This document shows positions 1-8,099 of a stretch of 39,158 nucleotides of DNA, piece after piece. Where the stretch lies: positions 1 to 39,158 of the forward strand of contig CALHNI010000029.1 of the NCBI GenBank assembly GCA_938034975.1, written 5' to 3'. The notes under the pieces were generated by a model. It was not told the DNA's origin and ran no database searches. It worked only from the letters and a program-made list of their open reading frames with translations. The DNA comes from Candidatus Goldiibacteriota bacterium (GTDB lineage Bacteria; Oederibacteriota; PGYV01; DYJU01). The position numbers and the translations under genes were made by a program. Numbering within the stretch: the stretch's first letter is position 1; the number at the start of each line of letters is the position of its first letter.

Positions 1-226
1 CAACAGACGAAGAAAAATTATCCAATACAGTCATTCCTATTTTTTTAAAATCGTCAAAAAAAATGCTATTTAGTATATTTTCTGAAGATTGTATATTTAC
101 AACCATAAAAAAAACAATTGATACTAATAAAATATACCGTAAAAACGCATTAGAAAATGCGTTTTTACGTAAATATAAAATATTTTTGTCTTTTTGGTTT
201 AACAATTTTTTATTTTTATAGGGCAT
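1..226 (-). CDS. Partial membrane-anchored protein, N-terminal 75 residues
   Basis: An open frame on the minus strand starts at ATG 226-224 and runs off the window edge. An AGGTGA Shine-Dalgarno-like site lies about 10 bases upstream. The visible part has a basic N-terminus (residues 1-30, rich in Lys, Asn and Arg) and one hydrophobic stretch at about 29-45 (LRYILLVSIVFFMVVNI). It continues as a polar, presumably extracytoplasmic segment ending in DNFSSSV. This looks like a single-pass type II membrane or secreted protein. It lies about 130 bases downstream of nadD in the same direction. LCP/LytR-type proteins often follow nadD and have this N-terminal layout, but no family motif is visible, so no function is assigned. 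Oddly, its start codon and first 30 codons lie inside dispersed repeat copy A. The gene could be an accidental frame, or could use the later ATG at 106. Confidence 0.4.
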   Translation of the reverse strand, partial: MPYKNKKLLNQKDKNILYLRKNAFSNAFLRYILLVSIVFFMVVNIQSSENILNSIFFDDFKKIGMTVLDNFSSSV

Positions 227-346
227 TACTTTTATTCACCTGTTTTTTAATTTTAAAATAAGTTCTCTTTTAAAATTTCTATTTGTTTATAAACCTTTTT
301 TTATATTCCTATTTTCCCCTGAAAAACGCTAATGCGTTTTTCAGGA
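136..346. repeat. Dispersed hairpin-bounded repeat, copy A
   Basis: First of three related elements of about 206-211 bp in this window (others at 9660-9867 and 32611-32816). The left end is a 14-bp perfect inverted repeat, 138-151 with 156-169 (arm CGTAAAAACGCATT). The right end is a 12-bp perfect inverted repeat, 318-329 with 334-345 (arm CCTGAAAAACGC). Between them is an AT-rich core whose best-conserved part is around 219-250 (GCATTACTTTTATT, then CTGTTTTTT). The element sits directly 3' of nadD, 10 bases past its stop. No open frame within it codes for a transposase. A non-autonomous MITE-like element, or a repeated 3'-end RNA structure, would both fit. Confidence 0.75.
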
Positions 347-355
347 TGTATTTTT

Positions 356-955
356 TCATTTATATAATTCATTTTTTTCAATATATTTTAATATTTTTTC
401 TCCGAGTTCATCTTTGCAATTAACTCCATTTTTTATCTTTTTTCTTATATTGGTTGATGCAATGTTTATTAAACCATGCCCAGCCCATAAAATTTTAATA
501 TCCGGAAATTTTTTTACTATTTTTTCCTTTGGATAGCCACGCCTTAAATAAACAATAAATTGAACAAGTTTTAAAAGTTTTTCACTTTCTTTCCATTTAT
601 CAATAAAATAAAACGCATCTGAACCAACAATAAAAAAAATTTTATCATCAGGATATTTTTTTAAAAAATATTCAACTGTGTCAATTGTATATGATATTTT
701 TTTTCGCTTTAATTCAAAATCAGAAAATTCCAAATCTTTTTCTTTGTTTATAAGCAATTTAACCATTTTTTCCCTGTGTTTTGCATCTATCAAATCTTTT
801 GCATCTTTATGCGGTGGAATATACGCTGGTATAAAAAAAACTTTTGATATACCATATTGCTTTATAATTTCTTTTGCAATTAAATAATGTCCAATATGTG
901 GTGGATTAAAAGTTCCGCCGAATAATGCAATTTTTTTATTCACGGATCTGACCAT
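356..955 (-). CDS. nadD: Nicotinate-nucleotide adenylyltransferase NadD
   Basis: Adenylates nicotinate mononucleotide to deamido-NAD in cytoplasmic NAD synthesis. The 199 residues carry the nucleotidyltransferase signature GGTFNPPHIGH (His20 and His23 form the HxGH motif) and a C-terminal ASTNIRKKI matching the ISSTxIR ATP-binding motif. Length is normal for bacterial NadD. It overlaps the 3' end of proA by 20 bases, so it is translated as the last gene of the lepB-hemW-proA-nadD operon. Start choice is uncertain. ATG 955 has AAGGGG directly against it, while an in-frame GTG at 943 lies at a better distance from the same site and would give VNKKIALFGG. Repeat copy A follows its stop within 10 bases and probably marks the operon end. 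Confidence 0.95.
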   Translation of the reverse strand: MVRSVNKKIALFGGTFNPPHIGHYLIAKEIIKQYGISKVFFIPAYIPPHKDAKDLIDAKHREKMVKLLINKEKDLEFSDFELKRKKISYTIDTVEYFLKKYPDDKIFFIVGSDAFYFIDKWKESEKLLKLVQFIVYLRRGYPKEKIVKKFPDIKILWAGHGLINIASTNIRKKIKNGVNCKDELGEKILKYIEKNELYK

Positions 956-2192
956 CCCCTTTTATAATATATTTTTCAGATGTTAAACCTTCCAAAGCCA
1001 AAGGACCCCTTATATGGATTTTATGATTGGAAATTCCCATTTCCGCCCCTAATCCAAATTCAAATCCATCATGTAATCTTGTTGAAGCATTTAAAAAACA
1101 AGCTGCAGAATCCACTTCTTTTAAGAACTTTTCAGCACATTTTTTATCTTCTGTTATTATAGCATCAGAATGATGTGTTCCATATTTATTTATATGCATA
1201 ATTGCTTCATCAATATCATTTACAATTTTTATATTCAATATATAATCATTATATTCGGTATAATAATTTTTTTCTTTTGCTAAAATACCATCTTTGATAA
1301 TTTTTTTTGTTTTTTCACATACAAATAATTTAACATTTGCTTTTTTTAACTCATCATAAATTTGGGGTAAAAAAATCCGCGAAATATCTTTATGAACAAG
1401 TAAAGTTTCCATTGCATTGCACGTTCCTGGTCTTTGAACCTTTGCATTATAACAAACCCTTACAGCCATATCAATATTTGCTTTTTTATCAACAAATATA
1501 TGACACACCCCTGCATCATGATAAATCACAGGTATTTTTGAATTTGTAGCAACAAAATCTACAAGTGCTTTTCCACCCCGGGGTATAATAACATCTATAT
1601 AATCTTTCAATTGTAATAAAATTTTAATTGCCTTTCTATCTGTTGTTTTTATTGTTTGGACAACAAATTCAGACAAGCCTGATTTTTTTAATCCTTTTTT
1701 TATCAAATCCGTAAGTAAAATATTTGAAAAAATTGCTTCAGACCCTCCACGTAAAATAATACAATTTCCGGATTTTATACTTAATGCCGATGCCTCTATT
1801 GTTACATCTGGTCTGGATTCATATATAATACATAATACACCTAACGGCATTTTCACTTTTGAAATTTTCATACCATTTGGCCTTACCCATGTTTTAGTTA
1901 TTTCACCAACAGGATCTTTTAATTTTATTATTTCTTTTAATGATTTTATCATCTGATCTATTCTTTTATCAGTTAGAGTTAATCTGTCAATAAACGCACT
2001 TGACTTATTTAATTTCTGACTATTTAAAACATCTTTTCTATTTATTTTCTTTATAATTTCACGTTTTTTTTCAATTTCTTTTGCAATGTAAAATAAAGCT
2101 GAATTTTTTTGTTCTGTACTTACTTTTAACATTTCAAAGGATGCTTCTTTTGCTTTTTTACCAATTTCCAAAACATATTCTTTCAGTTTCAT
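936..2192 (-). CDS. proA: Glutamate-5-semialdehyde dehydrogenase ProA
   Basis: NADPH-dependent reduction of gamma-glutamyl phosphate to glutamate-5-semialdehyde, the second step of proline synthesis. The 418 residues match the full family length. Visible signatures are ESRPDVT (125-131), the catalytic cysteine segment RPGTCNAMETLLVH with Cys258, and the C-terminal GAEMGISNHKIHIRGPLALE. An AAGGAG site lies 6-7 bases before the ATG. It is 10 bases downstream of hemW and overlaps nadD. No proB is present in the window, so the first proline enzyme must be encoded elsewhere. Confidence 0.97.
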   Translation of the reverse strand: MKLKEYVLEIGKKAKEASFEMLKVSTEQKNSALFYIAKEIEKKREIIKKINRKDVLNSQKLNKSSAFIDRLTLTDKRIDQMIKSLKEIIKLKDPVGEITKTWVRPNGMKISKVKMPLGVLCIIYESRPDVTIEASALSIKSGNCIILRGGSEAIFSNILLTDLIKKGLKKSGLSEFVVQTIKTTDRKAIKILLQLKDYIDVIIPRGGKALVDFVATNSKIPVIYHDAGVCHIFVDKKANIDMAVRVCYNAKVQRPGTCNAMETLLVHKDISRIFLPQIYDELKKANVKLFVCEKTKKIIKDGILAKEKNYYTEYNDYILNIKIVNDIDEAIMHINKYGTHHSDAIITEDKKCAEKFLKEVDSAACFLNASTRLHDGFEFGLGAEMGISNHKIHIRGPLALEGLTSEKYIIKGDGQIRE

Positions 2193-2202
2193 TTTATACT
2201 CC

Positions 2203-3303
2203 TTAAAAAAAATCTTTTATGATTTCATTTGAAATTAAAAATCCTTTTTCAGTCAAAAAAATTCTTTTTTTGCTTTTTTTCATAAAATTATCAGATGTGT
2301 ATTTGTCAATTATATTACTATATTTTAGGTAAAAATCAAATTTAAAGTTCTGATAAAATTCTTTATTATCTATACCATTTTTTGTTCTTAGTTTTAACAT
2401 AATATATTCTTTTATTTTTTTTTCATCTGATATTTTTTCCCTGCAAATAACCGGCAGTTTATTATTTTTTAAACTTTTCATATAGTCATATATATCAGAT
2501 GTATTTGAAAATCTTTCATTATTATAAAATGATGATGCTGATACTCCAATCCCAATATATTGACCTGAATTCCAGTAATTTAAATTATGCAAACAAAATT
2601 TATTTTCTAAAGCAAAATTTGATATTTCATAATGAACAAATTTATTTTTTTTTAATCTTTTAACACCATTTAAATACATATCAGCAATTATATCATCATC
2701 AGGCAATTTTTTATTTTTAAATTCTTTACCATGTATAGTAAATAAATAAAATGATATATGATCAGGTTTTAATTTAACTGCCTTATCTATGTCGTCAAGA
2801 ACATCTTTTAACTTTTGCCCGCAAATTCCATACATTAAGTCAATATTTATATTATTAATCCCTGATTTTTTAAATAAATCAAAAGTTGTATAATTTTCTT
2901 TATTTTTATGGACCCTTCCCAAAATTTTTAATACTTTATTGTTAAAGCTTTGCATTCCAATACTTATCCTGTTTGTATTTTCTGTAATTATCAATGCTTT
3001 ATTTTTATTTATTGTTCCCGGGTTTATTTCTATTGTTATTTCTTTTAACTTTTCCCTTTCAATTGTTGAGTATATAAGAAAAAATAATTTTTCAAGTTGT
3101 TTTTCAGAAAGAAAACTTGGTGTGCCACCTCCAATATATAAAGTTTCAAAGTTAATATTATAACGCGTTTTATATATTAAAAGTTCTTGATGTAAAATAT
3201 TTAAATATTCATCAATTAAATCCGATTTATTTTGAAATGATACAAAATCACAATAAGGACATTTTTTTATACAAAATGGGATATGAATATATAACCCAGC
3301 CAT
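2203..3303 (-). CDS. hemW: Radical SAM heme chaperone HemW (HemN-like)
   Basis: A radical SAM protein of 366 residues. The cluster motif is CIKKCPYCDF (Cys11, Cys15, Cys18), followed by the GGGTPS motif and a C-terminal HemN_C-like region. The pattern CxxxCxYCDF, without the extra cysteine that follows in true oxygen-independent coproporphyrinogen oxidase (CxxxCxxCxC), is that of HemW, which binds and inserts heme rather than oxidising coproporphyrinogen. The length is typical of HemW. No heme-synthesis genes are nearby. It sits between lepB (9 bases upstream) and proA. The ribosome binding site is weak (AAAATTT before the ATG), suggesting coupling to lepB translation. Confidence 0.9.
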   Translation of the reverse strand: MAGLYIHIPFCIKKCPYCDFVSFQNKSDLIDEYLNILHQELLIYKTRYNINFETLYIGGGTPSFLSEKQLEKLFFLIYSTIEREKLKEITIEINPGTINKNKALIITENTNRISIGMQSFNNKVLKILGRVHKNKENYTTFDLFKKSGINNINIDLMYGICGQKLKDVLDDIDKAVKLKPDHISFYLFTIHGKEFKNKKLPDDDIIADMYLNGVKRLKKNKFVHYEISNFALENKFCLHNLNYWNSGQYIGIGVSASSFYNNERFSNTSDIYDYMKSLKNNKLPVICREKISDEKKIKEYIMLKLRTKNGIDNKEFYQNFKFDFYLKYSNIIDKYTSDNFMKKSKKRIFLTEKGFLISNEIIKDFF

Positions 3304-3312
3304 AAATTTTAA

Positions 3313-4134
3313 TTACTTTGCCAAAGCAGGCTGTGTATTCCCTTTTGTATCCGTATTTACTTTATCTCCTACATCAAGATTAAAATGCTTTATAACTCTC
3401 CATCTTGTAGGTGGCCAATAAACAATCCATGCCTGCCCACGTAAATACCTGTATGGTAAAAATCCCCAGAACCTTGAATCAGCAGAAAAATCGCGATTAT
3501 CTCCCATCACAAAAATATGATTTTCAGGTACTTTAACAGGACCAAAATTATCTCTGGGACTATATTCACGTGGTATTGTTCTTATATCTTTGTGAAAAAC
3601 ATATGATTCATCTATTTTTTTTCCATTAATATATAATATTTTATCTTTTATTTCTATTATATCCCCTGGTATACCTATACATCTTTTTATAAACATATAT
3701 TTAGGGTCATTGGGATATCTGAAAATAACAACATCTCCTCTTTTAGGATGTTTGAATTTTAATATTTTCTCTTTTTTAAATATTATCGTAGTCCCGTATA
3801 TAAATTTATTTGCAATTATATGGTCCCCTATTAAAAGTGTATCTTCCATTGATGATGTTGGTATTTTAAATGCTTGTATTAAAAATGCTCTGATTATTAT
3901 TGCAATTATAATTGCTTCAAAAGCAGGTTCAACCCAATCCCTTACTATATGCTTTTTAGGCAACTTAAATGTAAAAACAACTAAAAGTTCGCCAACAACC
4001 AAAGCAACAAATAATGCCCAAAAAATAAACTCAGTAGTTTCCAACCCTTTTATTATAATAAGAACTGCAATAAAAGCAAAAATCACAAAAATACTGCCGA
4101 ATATACCAAAAATAGCCTTTTTATCTAATTTCAT
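3313..4134 (-). CDS. lepB: Signal peptidase I
   Basis: Membrane serine protease that removes signal peptides from Sec and Tat exported proteins. The 273 residues contain two N-terminal hydrophobic segments (about 8-29 and 35-57) and a third (about 72-88). The catalytic serine motif follows: PTSSMEDTL, Ser95 as nucleophile. The general base is in FIKRCIGIPGD, Lys150. The family box GDNRDFSADSRFWG is near the C-terminus. The first two helices are additional to the single-anchor Gram-positive form and are closer to Gram-negative LepB. The start has a CGGAGA ribosome binding site. First gene of the minus-strand operon, with its own promoter at 4173-4201. Confidence 0.95.
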   Translation of the reverse strand: MKLDKKAIFGIFGSIFVIFAFIAVLIIIKGLETTEFIFWALFVALVVGELLVVFTFKLPKKHIVRDWVEPAFEAIIIAIIIRAFLIQAFKIPTSSMEDTLLIGDHIIANKFIYGTTIIFKKEKILKFKHPKRGDVVIFRYPNDPKYMFIKRCIGIPGDIIEIKDKILYINGKKIDESYVFHKDIRTIPREYSPRDNFGPVKVPENHIFVMGDNRDFSADSRFWGFLPYRYLRGQAWIVYWPPTRWRVIKHFNLDVGDKVNTDTKGNTQPALAK

Positions 4135-4172
4135 TTATATTCTCCGAAAATTTTTAAATTTAATTGTGCCAA

Positions 4173-4201
4173 ATTTTACAATTATAGTTCAGTTTTGTCA
4201 A
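4173..4201 (-). promoter_or_regulatory. Promoter of the lepB-hemW-proA-nadD operon
   Basis: On the minus strand TTGACA (4201-4196), a 17-base spacer and TAAAAT (4178-4173) lie about 40 bases before the lepB start. The same -35, spacer and TAAAAT arrangement recurs ahead of the UDP-xylose-synthase-like gene and, as TTGACC, ahead of the HD-GYP gene. Divergent to the promoter at 4264-4294. Confidence 0.6.
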
Positions 4202-4213
4202 ATAAAAAGATGT

Positions 4214-4249
4214 ACCGTAAAAACGCATTTGAAAACGCGTTTTTACGGT
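4214..4249. repeat. Solo hairpin of the dispersed-repeat family
   Basis: A 13-bp perfect inverted repeat, 4214-4226 with 4237-4249 (arm ACCGTAAAAACGC), with a 10-base loop. It is nearly identical to the left terminal hairpin of repeat copy A at 136-170. It lies midway between the two divergent promoters, in neither transcript according to the promoter predictions. It could be a relic of the repeat, an operator, or a topological site. Confidence 0.7.
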
Positions 4250-4263
4250 GATAAAAAAAATAT

Positions 4264-4294
4264 TTGACAAAAAAAATAAATAATGATATATAAT
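4264..4294 (+). promoter_or_regulatory. Promoter of the inositol-lipid operon
   Basis: TTGACA at 4264-4269 is followed by an overlapping pair of -10 choices: TATATA at 4287-4292 with a 17-base spacer and a TG extension at 4284-4285, or TATAAT at 4289-4294 with a 19-base spacer. About 50 bases before the first start codon. Confidence 0.65.
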
Positions 4295-4343
4295 ATATCT
4301 ACTGTTTTAGATAATCATATTTTTTAATATTTAAGGAGTTTTT

Positions 4344-4949
4344 TTGTTTAAAACGAATATTTTGCATATTAGAAATCGTTTAAAAGAATTAAGTGAAAAT
4401 TTACTTAATCCTTTAATTGCTCTTTTAAATTTTTTAAAGATAACACCTAATATGATTACAATCATAGGTTTTATTATTAATTTAATTGCTTCTTATTATA
4501 TATATAAAGGAAGTTTTATTTATGGAGCAATCATTATACTGATAGCTGGTTTATTTGATATGCTGGACGGCATGCTTGCCCGTAAAATGAATAAGAAAAC
4601 CAAATTTGGTGGTTTTCTTGATTCAACTGTTGATAGATTATCAGAAGGTGTTTTGTATTTAGGCATTTTACTATTTTATATTAATACATCAAATAAAATT
4701 GAAATAATTTTAAGTTATTCTGCCATGTTTTTTTCATTTCTGATAAGTTACACAAGAGCAAGGGCAAGCGGATTTAGAATTGATTGTGAAGTAGGAATCT
4801 TTACAAGGCCGGAAAGAATAATTGCTTTGGTTATTGGATTATTGTTTAATCAACTGTATATAACACTAATAATAATAAATGCTCTTTCAGTAATTACTGT
4901 TTTACAAAGAATTATAAAAGTATATAAAGATACCAAAATATTAAATTAA
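4344..4949 (+). CDS. CDP-alcohol phosphatidyltransferase, probable phosphatidylinositol phosphate synthase
   Basis: An integral membrane enzyme of 201 residues that joins a CDP-diacylglycerol (or other CDP-alcohol) to a second alcohol. The complete family signature DGxxARx8Gx3Dx3D is present: Asp75, Gly76, Ala79, Arg80, Gly89, Asp93, Asp97. Several hydrophobic helices surround it. The segment ARASGFRIDCEVGIFTRPER resembles the actinobacterial PgsA1/PIPS C-terminal half. Substrate assignment rests mainly on context: the next gene makes inositol-1-phosphate, the second substrate of PI-phosphate synthase, and PatA-like and PimA-like genes follow. PgsA (phosphatidylglycerophosphate synthase) is the main alternative. 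The start is TTG at 4344, with AAGGAG five bases upstream; no ATG fits. Confidence 0.8.
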   Translation: MFKTNILHIRNRLKELSENLLNPLIALLNFLKITPNMITIIGFIINLIASYYIYKGSFIYGAIIILIAGLFDMLDGMLARKMNKKTKFGGFLDSTVDRLSEGVLYLGILLFYINTSNKIEIILSYSAMFFSFLISYTRARASGFRIDCEVGIFTRPERIIALVIGLLFNQLYITLIIINALSVITVLQRIIKVYKDTKILN

Positions 4950-4964
4950 GGAGGAGAAAAAAGG

Positions 4965-6068
4965 ATGGAAAACAAAATTCGTATAGCAATTGCAGGAATG
5001 GGAAATTGTGCGTGGTCTCTTATGCAGGGTCTGGAATATTATAAGAATATTCCTGATGATGTTTTTGTGCCTGGTCTTATGAACGCAAATTTAGGTGGTT
5101 ACAGAGTCAAAGATATTGAATTGGTCGCTGCCTTTGATGTGGACGCCAACAAAGTCGGGAAAGATGCAAAAGATGCTTTAGAATCATATCCAAATAACAC
5201 AATAGAGTTTGCTAAAGTTAAAAAAACAGGTGTAATAGTTCAAAGAGGAAGAACTTTTGATGGTCTCGGCAAATATTACAGACAAGTCATAAAAAAATCA
5301 AAAAAAATACCTGTCAATGTTGCGAATGTCCTTAAAAAAACAAAGGCAGATATTTTAATAAGTTATCTACCTGTTGGTTCAGAGATAGCAACAAGATATT
5401 ATGCAAGAGAAGCATTAAAAGCCGGATGTGCTTTTATTAACTGCATTCCTGTATTTATCTGCTCTGACAAAAACTGGTCTGAAAAATTTAAAAAAGCAAA
5501 AATACCTATAATAGGTGATGATATAAAATCACAGGTTGGGGCAACAATTGTTCATAGAGTTTTAACCCGTTTGTTTGGTGACCGCGGAGTAAAAATATTA
5601 AGAACGTATCAGATAAATTTTGGTGGTAACATGGATTTTATGAATATGCTTGAAAGAGAACGTTTACATTCCAAAAAAATCTCCAAAACAAATTCAGTCC
5701 TTTCACAATTTGCAAATGAAATTAACGATAAAGAAAATGTTCATGTTGGACCAAGTGATTATATCCCCTGGTTAAAAGATAGAAAGTGGTGTTATATAAG
5801 AATAGAAGGCCACAATTTTGGAGAAGTCCCTTTAAATTTAGAATGTAAATTAGAAGTATGGGATTCTCCCAATAGCGCAGGAGTTGTCATAGATGCAATA
5901 AGATGCGCCAAAATTGCCTTAGATAGAAAAATAGGTGGACCACTTGAAGGGCCATGTGCTTACTTTATGAAAACACCTCCAAAACAATATACAGATTCAG
6001 TAGCTTTAGAGATGGTTCAGAATTTTATAAGAGGCACAGATATGAAGGATTTTACAGCAAAAAAATAA
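4965..6068 (+). CDS. ino1: Myo-inositol-1-phosphate synthase, actinobacterial/archaeal type
   Basis: Converts glucose-6-phosphate to 1L-myo-inositol-1-phosphate with bound NAD. The 367-residue protein matches the mycobacterial Ino1 type almost throughout: [19 protein letters not shown] (8-26), [16 protein letters not shown] (90-105), [10 protein letters not shown] (131-140), [15 protein letters not shown] (184-198), [15 protein letters not shown] (220-234) and [19 protein letters not shown] (295-313). A strong AAGGAGG ribosome binding site precedes the ATG, 15 bases after the phosphatidyltransferase gene. Together they supply both the inositol head group and the enzyme that transfers it, so the product is most simply phosphatidylinositol phosphate rather than a free inositol solute. 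Confidence 0.96.
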   Translation: MENKIRIAIAGMGNCAWSLMQGLEYYKNIPDDVFVPGLMNANLGGYRVKDIELVAAFDVDANKVGKDAKDALESYPNNTIEFAKVKKTGVIVQRGRTFDGLGKYYRQVIKKSKKIPVNVANVLKKTKADILISYLPVGSEIATRYYAREALKAGCAFINCIPVFICSDKNWSEKFKKAKIPIIGDDIKSQVGATIVHRVLTRLFGDRGVKILRTYQINFGGNMDFMNMLERERLHSKKISKTNSVLSQFANEINDKENVHVGPSDYIPWLKDRKWCYIRIEGHNFGEVPLNLECKLEVWDSPNSAGVVIDAIRCAKIALDRKIGGPLEGPCAYFMKTPPKQYTDSVALEMVQNFIRGTDMKDFTAKK

Positions 6069-6078
6069 ATAAATATTA

Positions 6079-6927
6079 ATGTATATACTATTAAAAATAC
6101 TAAACATCTTATTTTCATTTATACCAAGAAAAATTGGTTATTTGATTTTTGAATTTTTTGGCATTTTACTTTTTCATTTAAATAAAAAAAAAAGAGAGAA
6201 TCTTAAAAAAAATTTATCTTATGCGCTTAATTCTAATATTTCCGATACCCTTTTAAAAAAAATTTTTAAGAACTACGCACGTTATTATTTTGACCTTTTT
6301 CAAGAAAGAGAAAAACTAATACCTTTTACCGATAAGGAAAAGTTTTCCTTAGGCGCTGAAGTTGTTAAAAATTTCATTGAAAAATATGGTGGATGTATCA
6401 TAGCAAGTTTGCATATTGGAAACTGGGATTATGGTGGTGCATATCTTTCTTATTTATTCCCAGGCAAAGTAAATGTTGTTGTTGAAAAGTTATCAAAAGA
6501 TGTATTTAAATGGTTTAAAGAAACCCGTGAAAAATGGGGCATGAAAGTAATAGAATCAAATGACATAAAATCCATGTTAAAAGTTTTAAAAAGCAGTGAA
6601 ATTCTTGTTTTGCTCATAGACAGGGACCTTGATAAAACAGGGTTTAAACTTGAATTATTCGGCAAAAAAGCATTTGTCCCATCTGGTCCGGCCAAGATTG
6701 CTTTGAAAGCCAAAGTCCCCATTATGTTTGCCGGAATGTTAAGAAACCAGATAAATCCTTTATATTTTTATCCTTTCTATTCCCAGACATATTTAAATCT
6801 TGACTTGTTAGAAAGAAATGACGAAAATATATTAAAGATTACTAAACAATTGATTAATCATATTGAAGAACAAATAAAAAAAAATCCAGAACAGTGGTGT
6901 ATGTTACAGGATATATGGTGTGAATAA
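6079..6927 (+). CDS. LPLAT-family acyltransferase, PatA/LpxL-like (first copy)
   Basis: A 282-residue member of the lysophospholipid/lauroyl acyltransferase superfamily (HtrB/LpxL and PatA branch). The catalytic HxxxxD motif is HIGNWD, His112 and Asp117. The region around LLIDRDLDKTGFKLELFGKKAFVPSGPAKIA matches the family's conserved second half, and the C-terminus has the EQWCM motif typical of LpxL/PatA proteins. An N-terminal hydrophobic stretch (about 1-35) should tether it to the inner leaflet. In LPS-bearing bacteria this family acylates lipid A; in mycobacteria PatA acylates PIM mannose. Position directly after inositol-1-phosphate synthase and before a PimA-like gene favours the PatA-like role. 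No clear ribosome binding site is seen, so coupling to the upstream gene 10 bases away is likely. Confidence 0.85.
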   Translation: MYILLKILNILFSFIPRKIGYLIFEFFGILLFHLNKKKRENLKKNLSYALNSNISDTLLKKIFKNYARYYFDLFQEREKLIPFTDKEKFSLGAEVVKNFIEKYGGCIIASLHIGNWDYGGAYLSYLFPGKVNVVVEKLSKDVFKWFKETREKWGMKVIESNDIKSMLKVLKSSEILVLLIDRDLDKTGFKLELFGKKAFVPSGPAKIALKAKVPIMFAGMLRNQINPLYFYPFYSQTYLNLDLLERNDENILKITKQLINHIEEQIKKNPEQWCMLQDIWCE

Positions 6928-6948
6928 TTTTATAAAAAGGAACTGTTT

Positions 6949-8094
6949 ATGTTTAGTTTTAAAAAAATAGCAATAGTTACCCCATATTATTATCCGCTTT
7001 ATGGCGGTGTTCAGGAATATGTTTATCATCTGAAAAAAGAATATAAAAAACTGGGTTTTTTTGTAAAAATTATAACTGGTGATTTTGGCGGAAAAAGTAA
7101 AGATGAAGAAGATGTAATAAGAATAGGAAAAGGATTTCCTTTTCTTGTAAATGGTTCTACAGGAAGAATAATTTTAATTAGAAGGGGGGAAAAAGTAAAA
7201 CAGATTCTTGATAAATATAATTTTGATATAATCCATATTCAGGAACCTTTTGTTCCTTTTTTATCACACGATATAATAAAACATTCAAAAGCAATCAACA
7301 TAGCAACATTTCATGCTAATTTTGAATCAAATATATATTATAAAATAGGGCGATTCTTTTTAATGCCACTTTGGGAACGGCTACATGGTAAAATTGCAGT
7401 TTCTCCTTCTGCAAAAAGCAGTATTACTAAATATTTTAAAGGCGACATAGAAATTATTCCTAATGGAGTTGATACTATAAGATTTTCTCCAAAGAACCCA
7501 AAAATTACAAAATATGCTGATAATAAAATAAACATATTATTTACAGGAAGAATAGAAAAAAGAAAAGGTCTCATATATTTATTGCAAGCGTATAAAATGC
7601 TTAAACAAAAATATTCAAATATTAGACTTATAATTGTAGGAAAGGGGCCGTTACTTAAAAATCATATAAAATTTGTAAAAGAAAATTCTATCCCTGACGT
7701 TTTTTTTGAAGGGTTTGTTTCAATTTCTGATTTACCAAAATATTATGCAACTGCTCACATTTTTTGTTCTCCCGCTCTTTTCGGAGAAAGTTTCGGTATA
7801 GTGCTTTTGGAAGCAATGGCAGCAGGGCTTCCCGTTGTAGCATTTAATATAAGTGGTTATAACGATGTTGTTGCAAATTTGGAAGACGGATTACTGGCAA
7901 TCCCAAGGGATGTTCATGATCTTTATGAAAAACTTGAATTGTTAATATCGCATCCTGCTTTAATAAAAGAGCTCGGGAAACGTGGCAGAATGAAAGCTAA
8001 AAGATTCACCTGGGAAACAATTGCCAAGCGCAATATAAAATTTTATAATGAAGTTTTTAAGACCAAAAACATATTTTTAAATCACATAAGGTAA
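6949..8094 (+). CDS. GT4 glycosyltransferase, PimA-like phosphatidylinositol mannosyltransferase
   Basis: A GT-B-fold family 4 glycosyltransferase of 381 residues. It shares a string of positions with mycobacterial PimA: the N-terminal GGVQ loop (19-22), ATFH with His122 in the place of the catalytic histidine, GKIAVS (147-152), EIIPNGVD (168-175), the nucleotide-sugar pocket around GRIEKRKG (200-207), and the donor-binding EX7E motif in FGESFGIVLLEAMAAG (Glu280, Glu288). PimA transfers mannose from GDP-mannose to the 2-OH of inositol in phosphatidylinositol at the inner face of the membrane. Membership of GT4 is sure; acceptor and sugar are inferred from these matches and from the neighbouring inositol-phosphate and acyltransferase genes. 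AAAAGGAA ribosome binding site. Confidence 0.82.
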   Translation: MFSFKKIAIVTPYYYPLYGGVQEYVYHLKKEYKKLGFFVKIITGDFGGKSKDEEDVIRIGKGFPFLVNGSTGRIILIRRGEKVKQILDKYNFDIIHIQEPFVPFLSHDIIKHSKAINIATFHANFESNIYYKIGRFFLMPLWERLHGKIAVSPSAKSSITKYFKGDIEIIPNGVDTIRFSPKNPKITKYADNKINILFTGRIEKRKGLIYLLQAYKMLKQKYSNIRLIIVGKGPLLKNHIKFVKENSIPDVFFEGFVSISDLPKYYATAHIFCSPALFGESFGIVLLEAMAAGLPVVAFNISGYNDVVANLEDGLLAIPRDVHDLYEKLELLISHPALIKELGKRGRMKAKRFTWETIAKRNIKFYNEVFKTKNIFLNHIR

Positions 8095-8099
8095 AACGA

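Noticed and set aside
3-224. Plus-strand open frame running from the window edge through repeat A
   Set aside because: It has no visible start, continues through the repeat hairpin, and the opposite frame has a ribosome binding site, a start codon and a membrane segment.
136-346. Hairpins as CRISPR repeats
   Set aside because: The copies are kilobases apart, with no regular spacers and no cas genes.
2203-3303. Oxygen-independent coproporphyrinogen oxidase HemN
   Set aside because: The extra cysteine of the HemN CxxxCxxCxC motif is missing and the length fits HemW.
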